Shown here: positions 9,056-19,949 of the stretch, one piece after another | Layout: every line of letters begins with the position of its first letter | How positions within the stretch are numbered: the first letter of the stretch is position 1 | Assembly: GCA_905250885.1 (NCBI GenBank) | Contig: CAJNOQ010001741.1 | Coordinates: 1 to 28,941 of the forward strand | Reading direction: 5' to 3' | DNA length: 28,941 bases | DNA from: Didymodactylos carnosus | Lineage: Eukaryota; Rotifera; Eurotatoria; Philodinida; Philodinidae | Notes under the pieces: generated by a model | What the model was told of the DNA's origin: nothing | Database searches by the model: none | What the model saw: only the letters and a program-made list of their open reading frames with translations | Position numbers and translations under genes: made by a program

Positions 9056-12000
9056 TTAGGAAATAGAAACCATACTTTTCTTAATTCTTATTAATCAGCA
9101 GAATCCAACACTCTTACAAATTAGAGTTTGGCATGGCGTTGCTGTTTTTCCTTCATAAGTAGTGGAAAAGAATGAACTTTCATCGTTGCCATAGTGATTA
9201 GATCGGTAATCATTGGCTAAGAGAGCCATGTTAATATCACTAGACCGTTCCACCTGATCTATCGTGTCAGATTGCTTAGTTTCTTAAATGAAAAATAGAA
9301 AGAAAAAACTAGATTAATCTAGGATAGCAGCTGGTTAATATTTGTGATTATTAATCTTCTAAGCAGTAGACCCACATCTAAAACCGATGACTCGCTTTCG
9401 AACATGGATGACGGGGTAGTCAACTCCTCAACAGCTGTTTTTGTGCATGTATGTGTTTAACTTTACTTTTTATTTGTTTTTGAGCGCCATCGATATAATT
9501 TGAAGGAGATAAAAAGTAAAATAAACACGAAAAAAATAAAAACTATCTATCTCTAGGTCTTTGATGTGATATTTTTGTTTTCTTTCTCTCTTCTCTATAG
9601 ATAATTATGAGTTTATGACCGCTTAGAGTATATCTTATCTTTATATCAACATCGTCACCGTGACGCTATTGCAGAAGCCTAGTATTTCTAAATTATTAAT
9701 AAGAGATTTAGGAGTGGAATTCTAACGGTATAAACTCAATTTTTTCGTTATAGATACCTGACAAAGACGTGAGACCTTACCATGCCGATTATAATAAAAG
9801 TTGAAAACAATATCACGGTCAAGGTAACGATGCAAGTGATGTAAACACCCATATGGAAGATATATTCAATAAAAAAACCGGTGCAACTAGTTATTATTAA
9901 TTTCTTGCTAAGTAACAAGATGTTAGTCAATGCTTACTTTTAAATGTTGTAGGTGATTATGTGGAGTCATTCTAAGAAAAAGTGACAATGTTAAACAAAA
10001 GTAAATTGAATATAGAAAGTTCAATAATAAGTTTGTTTTAGTCGTGCTCGTTTGAAAAGAGTTTTCAAACGCATTTCGTATCTTTGACGTTGTTGATGTG
10101 TTCTAATGCTCAAAGAAGAGATGAAGAGAATTGTTGATTTATCTTGTGCGAAGCGAAAAGAGAAACATATCATTTTTGATTTTAAAAATATCAGTTTATA
10201 AATGAAATTTGTTCAATCTAACTGAACACAAAAAGCAATTTTTCGTTATACTCATACACGACAGAGAGAGTGTAAAAAAATGATGTTCTTCATCGTTCTA
10301 ATTTTCACTTTTTTGAAAGTTTTTACTCAGAATTGTTGGAGGCTTAAATACTTGTCCATAACTGCTAGTTAAAGGCCATATAAACCTTTGTTTCATATCA
10401 TCCTTTAGAATATTCTTTTTAGATTAATTTTCTGTGGATCCGTCGAGTATGTTCGAGTATTCTTGCTTCTAATAAAACGCTATTTCGAGCAAGTACTGTA
10501 CAAAAACATAGAAAGTGGACAAAGGAATTATTCTTTCGATTTATGTTAGTTTCAAGTATTATAACATATCGTCGACACCAGAGTGGTAAGAATAATCTGC
10601 TATGGAATAAATCTGCAGTGAACAAAATTTTATTTTTCTTATCGAAAGAGGATCAGAGTTTTTGAATGGTTTTTACATAAATCAAGAAGATAAGAATCCT
10701 CACCTACTATATTAAGAGACAAAATATGCTTGCCAATCTTTTTAAGAGGAAGAGAAATATAAATAAACTTGTTTTCAAACGTCATGCCTTTGCTTTATGT
10801 ATGTGAAAAAATGACTGCTTTTTATCAACATTGAGAAAATTGGACATTGTCATTTATTCTTATACTTGAAGACCTTTGTAGGTACACTTCGAATGTCATT
10901 CAAAAGCAAAGATTGTCATTAAAATTATCATCGCCTATGGTTTCTGATGGCCTCTAGGAGGACACTAGTTGACGAAAAAATACAAAAAAAATAAGAAATG
11001 AAACAAGTTTTGTTACCAATATTGCAAACCATTGATCAGATAGAGACTAATATAAAACTAGACTTGGAAAAGAGTGTAAGTCAATATCTTTTACAAAACT
11101 ATTGTGATTTATTATTGTTAAAAAACAAATGTAACGGTTTTTGTTTATTAAGTGGCTAATGACTGTTTCGGAGGACTGTTCTTAGTACGATATTTGAGAG
11201 TTAAAATTGTATCTATACGAGTATCTTTGTTGATCCGAATCCTGTTTTATTTCATTTTTTTTACATTAGAAATATATGTGATTGTATCTCTCTATCCTAG
11301 ATGTTAGTATTGAATCGTTGAAATCAATATTAATCGACGAATTCGAAATGTTTATTTATTTTCGTTCAAAACCTTAGACAATGCATAACTTTCTTTTTAT
11401 AATGCAATGATAAATTTTATTAGATATGGCATAATTAATCGGTTTTCTTCATGTAGTTTATACAACTTTTGATGTAGGTGTGTATTAAAACCTATCTAAG
11501 GATTCAATGTTATTCTTTTTATATTTTAGAGTGCGCAGTTAATGTCTTCATAGTCATTAATATTATGCTTGATTTTTGAACTTCTCGAATAATATATTTA
11601 AACTACTTTGTTTCTACATAAATTCTAGTCATTTTTTTTTCGTACTATGTTGTACCGGTTTTTTCGTCAGATATTATTAGTCACTGTTTTTCGACTGTGA
11701 TAATTCATGACGATGATAACTGTAAATATGAAAATTTTAATGTTTGTGTTTTCTTTTATCAAGGTGTACTAGCAGAAACAATAGAGGTTGAACTTATTTA
11801 GAAAACTGAAATCATGCTGATTCTACTTGATTGTAACTATTTCGAATTAGTTATTATTAGACATGAACAGTTAAATGTTAGAGTTGTCACTTAAGACAAA
11901 ACTCTCTTGTTGTGTTTTATTTTTGTTTTATCATATCAATCTAAAGAGTAAAACTAAGAACAAAAAACTCATTTATAGATTTTTGATGTAGTGTTTTGCT

Positions 12001-12076
12001 TTTTCAGATTATTTTGACAAAAACAACATTTTCTCACTATTCTTATTTTTTTAACTAACAACCATCATTACATGTC
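9056..12076. other. Intergenic region and putative Mitf 5' flank
   Basis: About 3 kb of AT-rich DNA with no gene that I can support. A polypyrimidine tract ending CTTTTTCAG near 12008 could be the acceptor of a 5' untranslated exon of the downstream gene; its first exon and promoter would then lie further upstream, unrecognised. Confidence 0.45.
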
Positions 12077-12101
12077 ATGTCTAACCTGGATTTTGAATTA
12101 G
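12072..12101 (+). promoter_or_regulatory. Overlapping upstream ORF at the Mitf start
   Basis: An ATG five bases upstream of the Mitf ATG opens a 9-codon frame in a different phase that stops with TAG at 12099-12101, inside the Mitf coding sequence. If the transcript includes it, scanning ribosomes would meet this ATG first, and translation of Mitf would rely on leaky scanning. The transcript start is unknown, so this is an inference. Confidence 0.4.
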
Positions 12102-15100
12102 TTGATGCTTCTGCTACTGAAATATCTATCAGAGAATTAATTCAGTCACCCACATTTCGTTTCAATTCAAACGGAGCAATAGTAAAACCAATTTTGACAG
12201 GGTATTGCTTCAACTAGTATCTTTTATTTATATTATAATTTAGATTTTTCTCTGTTCTAGAAATAAACGAAGTACTCTACGACAGGATGACCAACAGCGT
12301 GTTCAGCAAGTTCGTACACAGTTGGTGAAACAATTTGTAAGTGAAAATCATCATATAATTACGAGGAAAAATCTAACATTTTTCTTTTTTTTGAATTAGG
12401 ATGATGAAAAGCGCACATCGCCAAATTCTACGGGTACAAGTTCATCTCCACTCTCCTCATCTTATCTGAGTCGTTTATCATCTTCAACGGACAATAGTCC
12501 CGTACGTCCACCCGTATTATTACGAAATCAAAATACTATTCCATCATCAACCGTTCTTCCTTCATCTGCTTCTTCCAACGGTATACAACAATCTCCAACA
12601 AAACAACTTGATTCTGTAACACTATTACTTAAACAAGCAATTGTACCATCACAAATATTTCAAGTAAGTTCAATTGTTTTTATTGTATTGTGTATTTTGT
12701 CTTTCGCGCTTTTTTTGAAGGTACAAACACGATTGGAAAATCCAACAAAATATCATTTGGAACAAATGTGTCGCAAACAATTAACCGATGACGACAACGA
12801 CGACGAATCCTTGTCGGTAAGTAGAAGTAATTTATAAACTTTCATAGTAAAACTCCTTGTTCACTCTCAACTTTAATAAGAACTGATTTGTTTTATGATA
12901 TCGTTCTTTACTTCTAGTTAGAACAGCCACCACAACAACATCAACTATCATCTACAAATCAAATACTACAAGATGTCTCATCACCAGAGAGTGAACGAAA
13001 TTCAGAAGTAATGTCAAATTCTATTGAAAATGTAGGTGATATCTGACGCAAATAATTCTTTCTAGATGGATGATCAACTTAATGATGATACAACATGTGG
13101 TAGTTTGGAAAGTGCAACACCATCCATTGATATAACGTCTCGGGTAACTATAGTCTTTCTGACATGTTTTGTGAAACATCAATGTATACTTCAGATATAA
13201 TAGGAAGTCTGTATGGAATGTAAGTTTGAAGCGAAGAAGGTAGATTTTTCTCACTGATTTTCTACACGAATCCTCTGCCTATACGTGACGTTTCATCACG
13301 GACGCTAAGGGTGTCAGCTTCTGAACAAAAGAAGTTTTACTTCATTTTTATGTTACGCAAATTACTTTTCAGTATAGAAGATCATCCTGTAATAAAAGAC
13401 CACTTCAAAATAGACGACTAATCTGAACGATTTTTTACTGAACAATTCTTTGCCCTCTCAGGATTGTTTATCAAAAAGCGAGATGAGGTGGTGCACAAGA
13501 TAGAAGGTTACATATTCTTCTATTCTAGTGATAGAATGAGTTAACAGTCATAATCTGAATTTCTAATGTCGATTCGAGTATCCAAATTATAGAGACTAGG
13601 TGTAATGTATGAAGTGCTTCCAGGCTTTTTTTGTAGAGGTTGTTGCAATATTTCTAGATAGTGCTCGAAAAAGGTTTAGTTATATGTGAATTCTATAGTT
13701 GCGAATGTTTTATTCACGATGGAAGCTTTTCATGTGAATAAATTTGACGGAGCATACATTAGTATAGACAGATTAAATAAGAATACTTCGTCTTTAATTA
13801 GTTATCAATAATAAGTGTTACCCCTCAATCTTATCTTTAGACACAATAATCTACAATAATACGCTTTTTTTTAGGTGAATGAACACTATCTAAACCTGTA
13901 CATTTGATTTTATCGACAAGCTAATAGTTGATTGAAGATTCATTTATTAGGGAAAAAAGACTATTTGTACTGGAGGATAAAATCGCACTGATAAAAATTG
14001 AAAACTGTATATACTTTAACTCAGTGGAGGAGACATTCTTGATTTTGCATAAAATCTAATATACAATTTTGTTACCATATAGCTATTTTTCTATTATACA
14101 AACTTTAGTTATCCACCACTGTCGTTGATGATCATGCATCGACTTATCTCTCATCACCAGCTTCGAAAGAGGGAATGCAGCGGCATTCATCATCGTGTCC
14201 AACAAATATGTTACGTGCTAAAGCGCAAATTGGTTTACCGTTAACCGATGAAGAGATCCGTCTTGTTATACGTGATAGACAAAAGAAAGATAATCATAAT
14301 ATGAGTAAGTTTTATCATTCAAAAAGAGTTTGTTTATTTATATTTTCGATTTTTTAATTTCATAGTTGAACGCCGTCGTCGATTCAATATAAACGACAGA
14401 ATAAAAGAATTAGGCGCATTATTACCAAAAGGCACAGAACAGGACATTAAACAAAACAAAGGGACAATATTGCGGGCGAGTGTCGATTATATTAAAATAT
14501 TACGTCGTGAATATGAAAATGCACGCTTAATTGAAGAAAGATGTCAGATGTTAACGGAACAAAATAAGTCGTTACAAGATCGTGTCAAAGTAGGTTGTTT
14601 CTGATTTTTCACGTCTACGCACGAATCATTAGAGAGATGGAAGTCCATGGAATCCATAAAAAGTCATACTTTGGCTCTTTATTATGAGAGTAATGAGAGA
14701 AAGTGCAGAAACATCTTGTGCATCAACTTTCTTGAAAGAGAGACGGCATTGAAACACTAAGTCTTGCATGTTTATTAATATTTTGATATGTATTCGTTTT
14801 TAGGACTTAGAACAAACATGTGTAATACATGACGTTGCCCTTAATTCACCGAATGCAAAATTAATTAATAGCAGTAGTAATATTAAACAAGAACCATCAT
14901 TGTTACTATCATCTGCTAATATTTTATCATCGTCTTATAATCAACTTTTGGCACCTCCATCGACGCCGGTTTTAGTCGATTATCAACGACATTTAAATAA
15001 TTTATCATTTGGTGGTAATGGAGATGATATCAACGAAGATCCTCTTCCCACGGATCCTCTTCTTTCATCTACTTCGTCATTTAATTACGGTGAAAATGAT

Positions 15101-15130
15101 ATGGATATTGGTATGGGTATGGGAATTTAA
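12077..15130 (+). CDS. Mitf: Mitf/TFE bHLH-zipper transcription factor
   Basis: Nine coding exons: 12077-12201, 12261-12336, 12400-12663, 12721-12816, 12918-13007 (or to 13031), 13066-13143, 14109-14304, 14366-14589, 14804-15130; phases join without a break to give 491 (or 499) residues, close to vertebrate TFEB/MITF. MiT/TFE proteins bind E-box/CLEAR DNA as dimers and drive lysosome, autophagy and pigment-cell genes. Visible family marks: VQTRLENPTKYHLEQ in exon 4 (the hallmark block before the activation region); MDDQLNDD...SLES in exon 6; a SSSCP serine like TFEB Ser211 at residues 270-274; the basic region RQKKDNHNMIERRRRFNIND spanning exons 7/8; KGTILRASVDYI in helix 2; a zipper near 365-395; LSFGG and DPLLSS at the C-terminus. 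The N-terminus (DFELVDAS...ELIQSP) resembles the MITF-A type. The activation region is poorly conserved. Confidence 0.95.
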
Positions 15131-16330
15131 TTATTTGTTTGTACGTGTATATTGATATGTGCTACCTCAGAAAAATCAAGCATTGATTATTGTATCTTTC
15201 GTGGTCTTTTCTGTCCTCCTTTTGTTAGATATGTGGTCCTCTTATATTTCTTACTACTACTTTTGCTCAATATTTTTTTTTTTCATATTGCAAACGAAAC
15301 TTGTATATGTAGATTTGAACTCAATTTTTGCACTCAGTCAATGTTATTACGATGACATTTCGTGTGTGTTCGTCTTCTTTGTGCAATGAAGTATACATAT
15401 CTGTACAAATGATACCACGTTTATTTCTTTTTTGAGTTACCGTTTATTTTTTATCTTTACTCCATCTTTACAATGTATCGTTGTAGATACATGGAGAAAA
15501 TACTTACATACTTCACATGTTCTATCCATTTTGAAGTTTTATTTCTTTTTTCTGAATTATACTGGTATTTTTACGCCTGTTATATACACATTGTGACATT
15601 AGTTTCCTATCTTTGCTACCTGTATTTAACTAGGTTTCTTTTTTTTCTACTGCTGTGTGTATGTATGTGTGTGTGAATGGTATGGTGCTGCTAATATGAA
15701 TTAGTCGTTTATATACTTTGCACAAAATTTTAAAATACGTATGTTAAGTCTATTACTCTAAAGCAGAAAAACCATCTAGTCGATCTATGCACGTTAGTTG
15801 TTGATTACTATGTATAACGATATTTTATCTATTTTTGGATAAGTTAGAGTATATCATAAAGTATCAAACATCGATCTCTGTTTTTCCAGGTTAGATTATA
15901 TTGAGAAATTCTTCATTTTAGTTTAATGCCACCTTTCCAAGAGTGAAAATTTTCGTTTATACCAAATTGGATAAATTCTATTTGTAGAACGGTACGTACG
16001 GTTTTTCTAATGAACGACTTTTATAACTCTGTTACGATAACATGAATACAATCGATATTTTCTTTTTTTTTTGTATAAGCATTTTTTTTTCTTATTTCTA
16101 TCTACTTTCGCAAAAGTATTACTACAGGTGTGTATCGAGAAAATGTACATTGATTTTTATTTTATTTGTTGTAAACTATAGACGTATTTTTTTGTTGTGT
16201 TTGTATTCTATTTTTGTGAAGTGAACAGTTCTCATGTTTATTTGCTTGCATTTTGTTATTCTCTCTATATATATTTATTCTGTTGTTACTATTCTTATTT
16301 ACATAAATAAAACAGCATGATTTCAACATA
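15131..16330 (+). other. Putative long 3' untranslated region of Mitf
   Basis: About 1.2 kb of T-rich sequence with many TTTTT runs and TGT words and no intron-like frame continuing the gene. The frames at 15152-15389, 15473-15676 and 16042-16224 are low-complexity translations of this T-rich DNA. A good AATAAA at 16306-16311 could end the transcript. Confidence 0.5.
16306..16311 (+). terminator. Candidate poly(A) signal for Mitf
   Basis: AATAAA hexamer about 1.18 kb after the stop. Earlier sites cannot be excluded. It lies 380 bases before the opposing poly(A) signal of the convergent C2-PDZ gene. Confidence 0.35.
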
Positions 16331-16685
16331 GTGTGTCGAACTGCTACCAAAATAATGAAAAAACTAAAAAAAATCTAAGACAAAAGAATCCTCTACTGTC
16401 CAGAGGAAGAAAACTTGTTTGAAACTTCAGCTCAACATTACTGTGGAGTAAATAATTCTCTATCGAATGAACATAGAACCGAATCTTCGAACTTTCTTTA
16501 AATTCCATGAAGAAAGAAGTGTCGAGTTTAATCTAGGTCACCCGTTTTCCTTTTTATCACGTTTTCCTATCACTCTGATGTCTTCTGTTTTCTTCCATAT
16601 TTAAATTCTTCGTTCTTTCTACGAGATTCTTTTATTTCTTTGAAATGCAGCAGATTTTTGATTAAGAGTCTGGTATAAGTACTTT

Positions 16686-16691
16686 TTTATT
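16686..16691 (-). terminator. Candidate poly(A) signal of the C2-PDZ gene
   Basis: TTTATT on the plus strand is AATAAA on the minus strand, about 175 bases after the stop codon of the C2-PDZ gene. Confidence 0.4.
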
Positions 16692-16863
16692 TCAATGTAA
16701 AAAAATATGTTTTCTTTCGAATGCATAATGTTAAAATTTTATACTATACATTATATACACAACGACAAGATGAATTTGTCTTGGCAGAAAAATAACGACA
16801 CGTTAATTTCAATTTTCACTATTAATCAAAAAGACTATAAATAAATCGAATAAAAATGTCACA

Positions 16864-18707
16864 TTAAACTAATGTTACCGTAGGTGAATCTTTTTGAGCC
16901 ATAACTGATGAATCATTTGTTTCAAATATTATTTGTGAAGAAAATTTTTCTGACGGTTTCGGTTCAACATAGCGATCAAATTGATCTAACAATACAAATG
17001 AACGTTGATGTGGTTGTTTGATTTTATGACTATATTCACCATGTACTTGGTGTTGGTAACGATTTTGTTCATTTACATGAGATGATAGGGAATATGGATA
17101 TGAAGATTTTGAGCATGTCGATGATTCCGTTGATGACACTAATGATAATAAATCATGATTAGAATTTGTGGGAAAAGATGATGATGGTGGACGATGAATA
17201 TCAAGTGTAACGCTTTTTCGTAAATTTCTAGAAAAAATACAAACACTTTCGTTAATTTAAATATACAAGATATGAGAAGTAATTGATTCTGTACGAAAAA
17301 GATTTCAAATTATTAAAAGAAGCCTTACTTGATTAAGTGCGATACAGTATCTTTTTGAGCTCGTGATACATTTTTTCCATTAATTTTCACAATATAATCA
17401 CCCGCTCTCAAGCCACATAGACCTGCTGGTGAATCACTATCGACTCGACCAACAAATGTGGGACATTGACCAACAACTTTGAAACCAAAATTTTCCGATC
17501 CACGTGGTATAGTAATTTGATGCTCTTCCATTTTCAAAACATCACGATTTATCGACGATACATGTTTTTCAACATGCTCAATAACTTTTCGATGGCGAAA
17601 TATTCCCACATCATCTTGCAGTAAATAAAACCAAGCACAAACCTTGAACAAATGTCTAAGTATTACACACGAGAATCACGAATAAATCTACTTAAACATA
17701 CTTTATGTTTTTTCAACAAATTTTTGATACCAAACGATAAACATCCTTGTAGTTGAGTATTTCTATATAGAAAAGCAATAATAGTAACAATAATCATAAC
17801 TTATTATATTGATCGAGTGAAAACTTACCTATTATTTTCATAAGATTCATATACAGATAAGCAGACACGTTTATTTAAATCATCATCGGTTAATTCAAAA
17901 GAAAATTTTTCATTAAATGTTGAACTATTATTTAAATTAGGAACAATACGTGTAGTACATTCCAACGGTTTTTCATCCGGAATAATCGTAATTTTAACGA
18001 GGATATTCGAACAGTTTACGTTCTGTTTTATTTCGATATTTCTCACCTGCATAACTAAAAAAAAGAATAAATTATATATATGTTATGGTTTTGGTACTGT
18101 TTCTAGATAATAACGGCACATACTTACTGTGTAATGTCAGTAGATTTCCATTTGCTACGAGACTCAAGTGAATTATGCCTGAAAAAGCAAGAAACATAAA
18201 AAATAAAATTTTAGCCGTGTTGTTAACATGCTTCTTTCAGCTTTTTGTTGAGAAGAGAAAGCAAAAAAGAGAAGCAAAGTCAACAGAATTTGGCTAGTAT
18301 CTCATCGAATTTTATCAATATAACTCATAATCAGTTTTATCACAGAAAAAACATCTACCTCGATTTAATTTTAACGATAATTCTTGGTATTTTAACTTTT
18401 GCTGTTCGTACATTGTCAAATTTAATGTTGACTTCTTGTATTGATGTAACTTGTTGTTTAATACAGATTTTTGATAGAGCAGATACTGGTTTTGTCTAAA
18501 TGAATAGTTTTGATAATGTGACGGTGATGACGCGGTACTTGAACTTATTATTGAATCATCAAAAACGTTTTTGTTTGGTTCTTGAGTTATTTGTCTGATA
18601 AATGATTTAAAATTCGGTGATGATAATTCCGAATAATTTGATTTTGATTTAGTATGTTTTGAAGTCTTGGAATTTAGTTGTAAAGATTTCAAGTGAGGAC
18701 GGAACAT
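16864..18707 (-). CDS. C2-PDZ protein resembling the N-terminal half of RGS3, without an RGS domain
   Basis: Six exons on the minus strand: 18707-18359, 18178-18128, 18054-17829, 17762-17702, 17642-17329, 17227-16864; all GT-AG, phases agree, 454 residues. Residues 1-116 are polar and Ser/Asn-rich. A C2 domain follows (about 117-222; GIIHLSLV opening, KFSFEL and GCLSFGIKNLL near its end), then a linker with VCAWFYLLQDDVG, then a PDZ domain (about 270-346; ITIPRG, carboxylate loop NFGF, GLRAGD, VKINGKNV). This order and the linker motifs match the C2-PDZ part of long RGS3 forms, which in mammals continue to an RGS domain that turns off G-alpha signalling. Here the frame ends after a 108-residue Ser/Gln-rich tail. 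The C2 loop that normally carries calcium-binding aspartates reads NVNCSNILVK, so calcium binding is unlikely. The last residues TVTLV form a class I PDZ ligand. The RGS3 relation is inferred from motifs; upstream exons may exist. Confidence 0.85.
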
Positions 18708-19715
18708 TTGAACTACGATTAGAACAAAAAGATACGTTAATATTGAGAATATTGGATTTAAAACTATGATGAAACAGACGATTATTAATAGTCAATGAAT
18801 CATGCATATTAAAAAATTAAACTACTTTTCTTACCAATGGCTAAGCTTCATCCAGGTATATCATATGTAAAATGAGAATCCATTTATCCAAAACGTTCTC
18901 ATGGAGTTTCAGTCATTCTCCTCTAAGCACTCTTGTCTACAGCAACCGTGACAAAAATTAGTTATCAGATCTTCAACAAAGAATCTATGTTCTGAAGAAA
19001 TTCTATGAAAAAATCATCTTTTCAACTGTTTTTTCACACATTAAAAATAGTGTCCCAAAACAGTAAGGATTTTTTGCTATTTAGATCAACTGAATATCAC
19101 GATTCGAAACAAAGCTACCAAAATATACGATTAGTAGAAGTCATATATATAGAAACAATTATAGATAATTAGTATAATAACTTTAAACTAGGCTAGTAAT
19201 AAGATATACATTATAAAATGACAGTTTGTACGGAGTTTTTATATAAAGCTTTGTATTTATAATTAGTTATCAACAGCAGATATTTTCTGTTTCAATTAAT
19301 CACTTTGCCAACTGTTTCTTTTTATCAAGTGATATTTTAAAATTGATAAGTGTCCCATGATTAATAGTTCATCCACTTCATAATCGAAAATTATTCTATT
19401 TTGTGTAAACAGTTTATATTATAGGGATGTGTGTGTGTTAGGCAAGCAACAGTTTTTTTGGTTTGTATTTTCGCAACAACGAACTGTGAAATTTTCCGAA
19501 ATTAGCAGTTGTAGAGCAAACATTTCTTTAAAAGATGGCATATAGCAGATATTTTTAAAGTTGTTTGGTTTCTTTAAAAATGTTTTTGATAGAATGACCT
19601 AGCAGTTAAAACTGCGATTAAAAAACAAACCATTTTTCGAAAAACACGAAAAAAAACTGCTTCATGCGTAGTGGGTGCATGATCTACAATAAATGACACA
19701 TTGTCACTATTTTTT
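18708..19715. other. Upstream flank of the C2-PDZ gene
   Basis: A good donor (GTAAGAA at 18834, minus strand) and an acceptor (TCGTAG at 18716-18715) suggest a 5' exon upstream of the coding start at 18707, but an ATG there (18851) is out of frame after splicing. The rest is AT-rich. A possible very diverged inverted pair spans about 19441-19667. Confidence 0.4.
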
Positions 19716-19949
19716 CTTCAACTCTTCTTGTTGCTTGAGTGTCCAGAGTTAAGTTATTTTGTCAAATAATACAACAAGTTCTCAAACTATTTCTGGTGTA
19801 CGTCTTTTTACAGCATGTTTTAATTCTTGATTGAAAGTTTTTTTTTTGTAACCTTCTGAACTATTGCATCTGAAATAGTTTGAGAACTTGTTGATGTATT
19901 ATTTGACAAAATAACTTAACTCTGGACACTCAAGCAACAAGAGTTGAAG
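19716..19949. mobile_element. 234-bp foldback MITE
   Basis: Arm 19716-19793 and arm 19872-19949 are reverse complements, nearly perfect over 78 bp with two 3-bp indels. The loop is about 78 bp and contains a T-run. The outer bases read CTTCAACTCTT. No coding capacity. High arm identity suggests a fairly recent insertion or arm-to-arm conversion. No target duplication was clear. Confidence 0.88.

Noticed and set aside
9653-9665. Short perfect palindrome CGTCAC-C-GTGACG
   Set aside because: Too short to interpret; such words occur by chance, and no gene start is near.
15152-15389. Overlapping frames of 67 and 76 codons after Mitf
   Set aside because: Phe/Leu/Tyr-rich translations of a T-rich untranslated region, with no motif.
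18245-18499. 84-codon plus-strand frame
   Set aside because: Antisense shadow of exon 1 and intron 1 of the C2-PDZ gene.
18835-18851. Upstream ATG exon for the C2-PDZ gene (MKLSH)
   Set aside because: After splicing with the best acceptor the phase does not match the main frame, so it would be non-coding at most.
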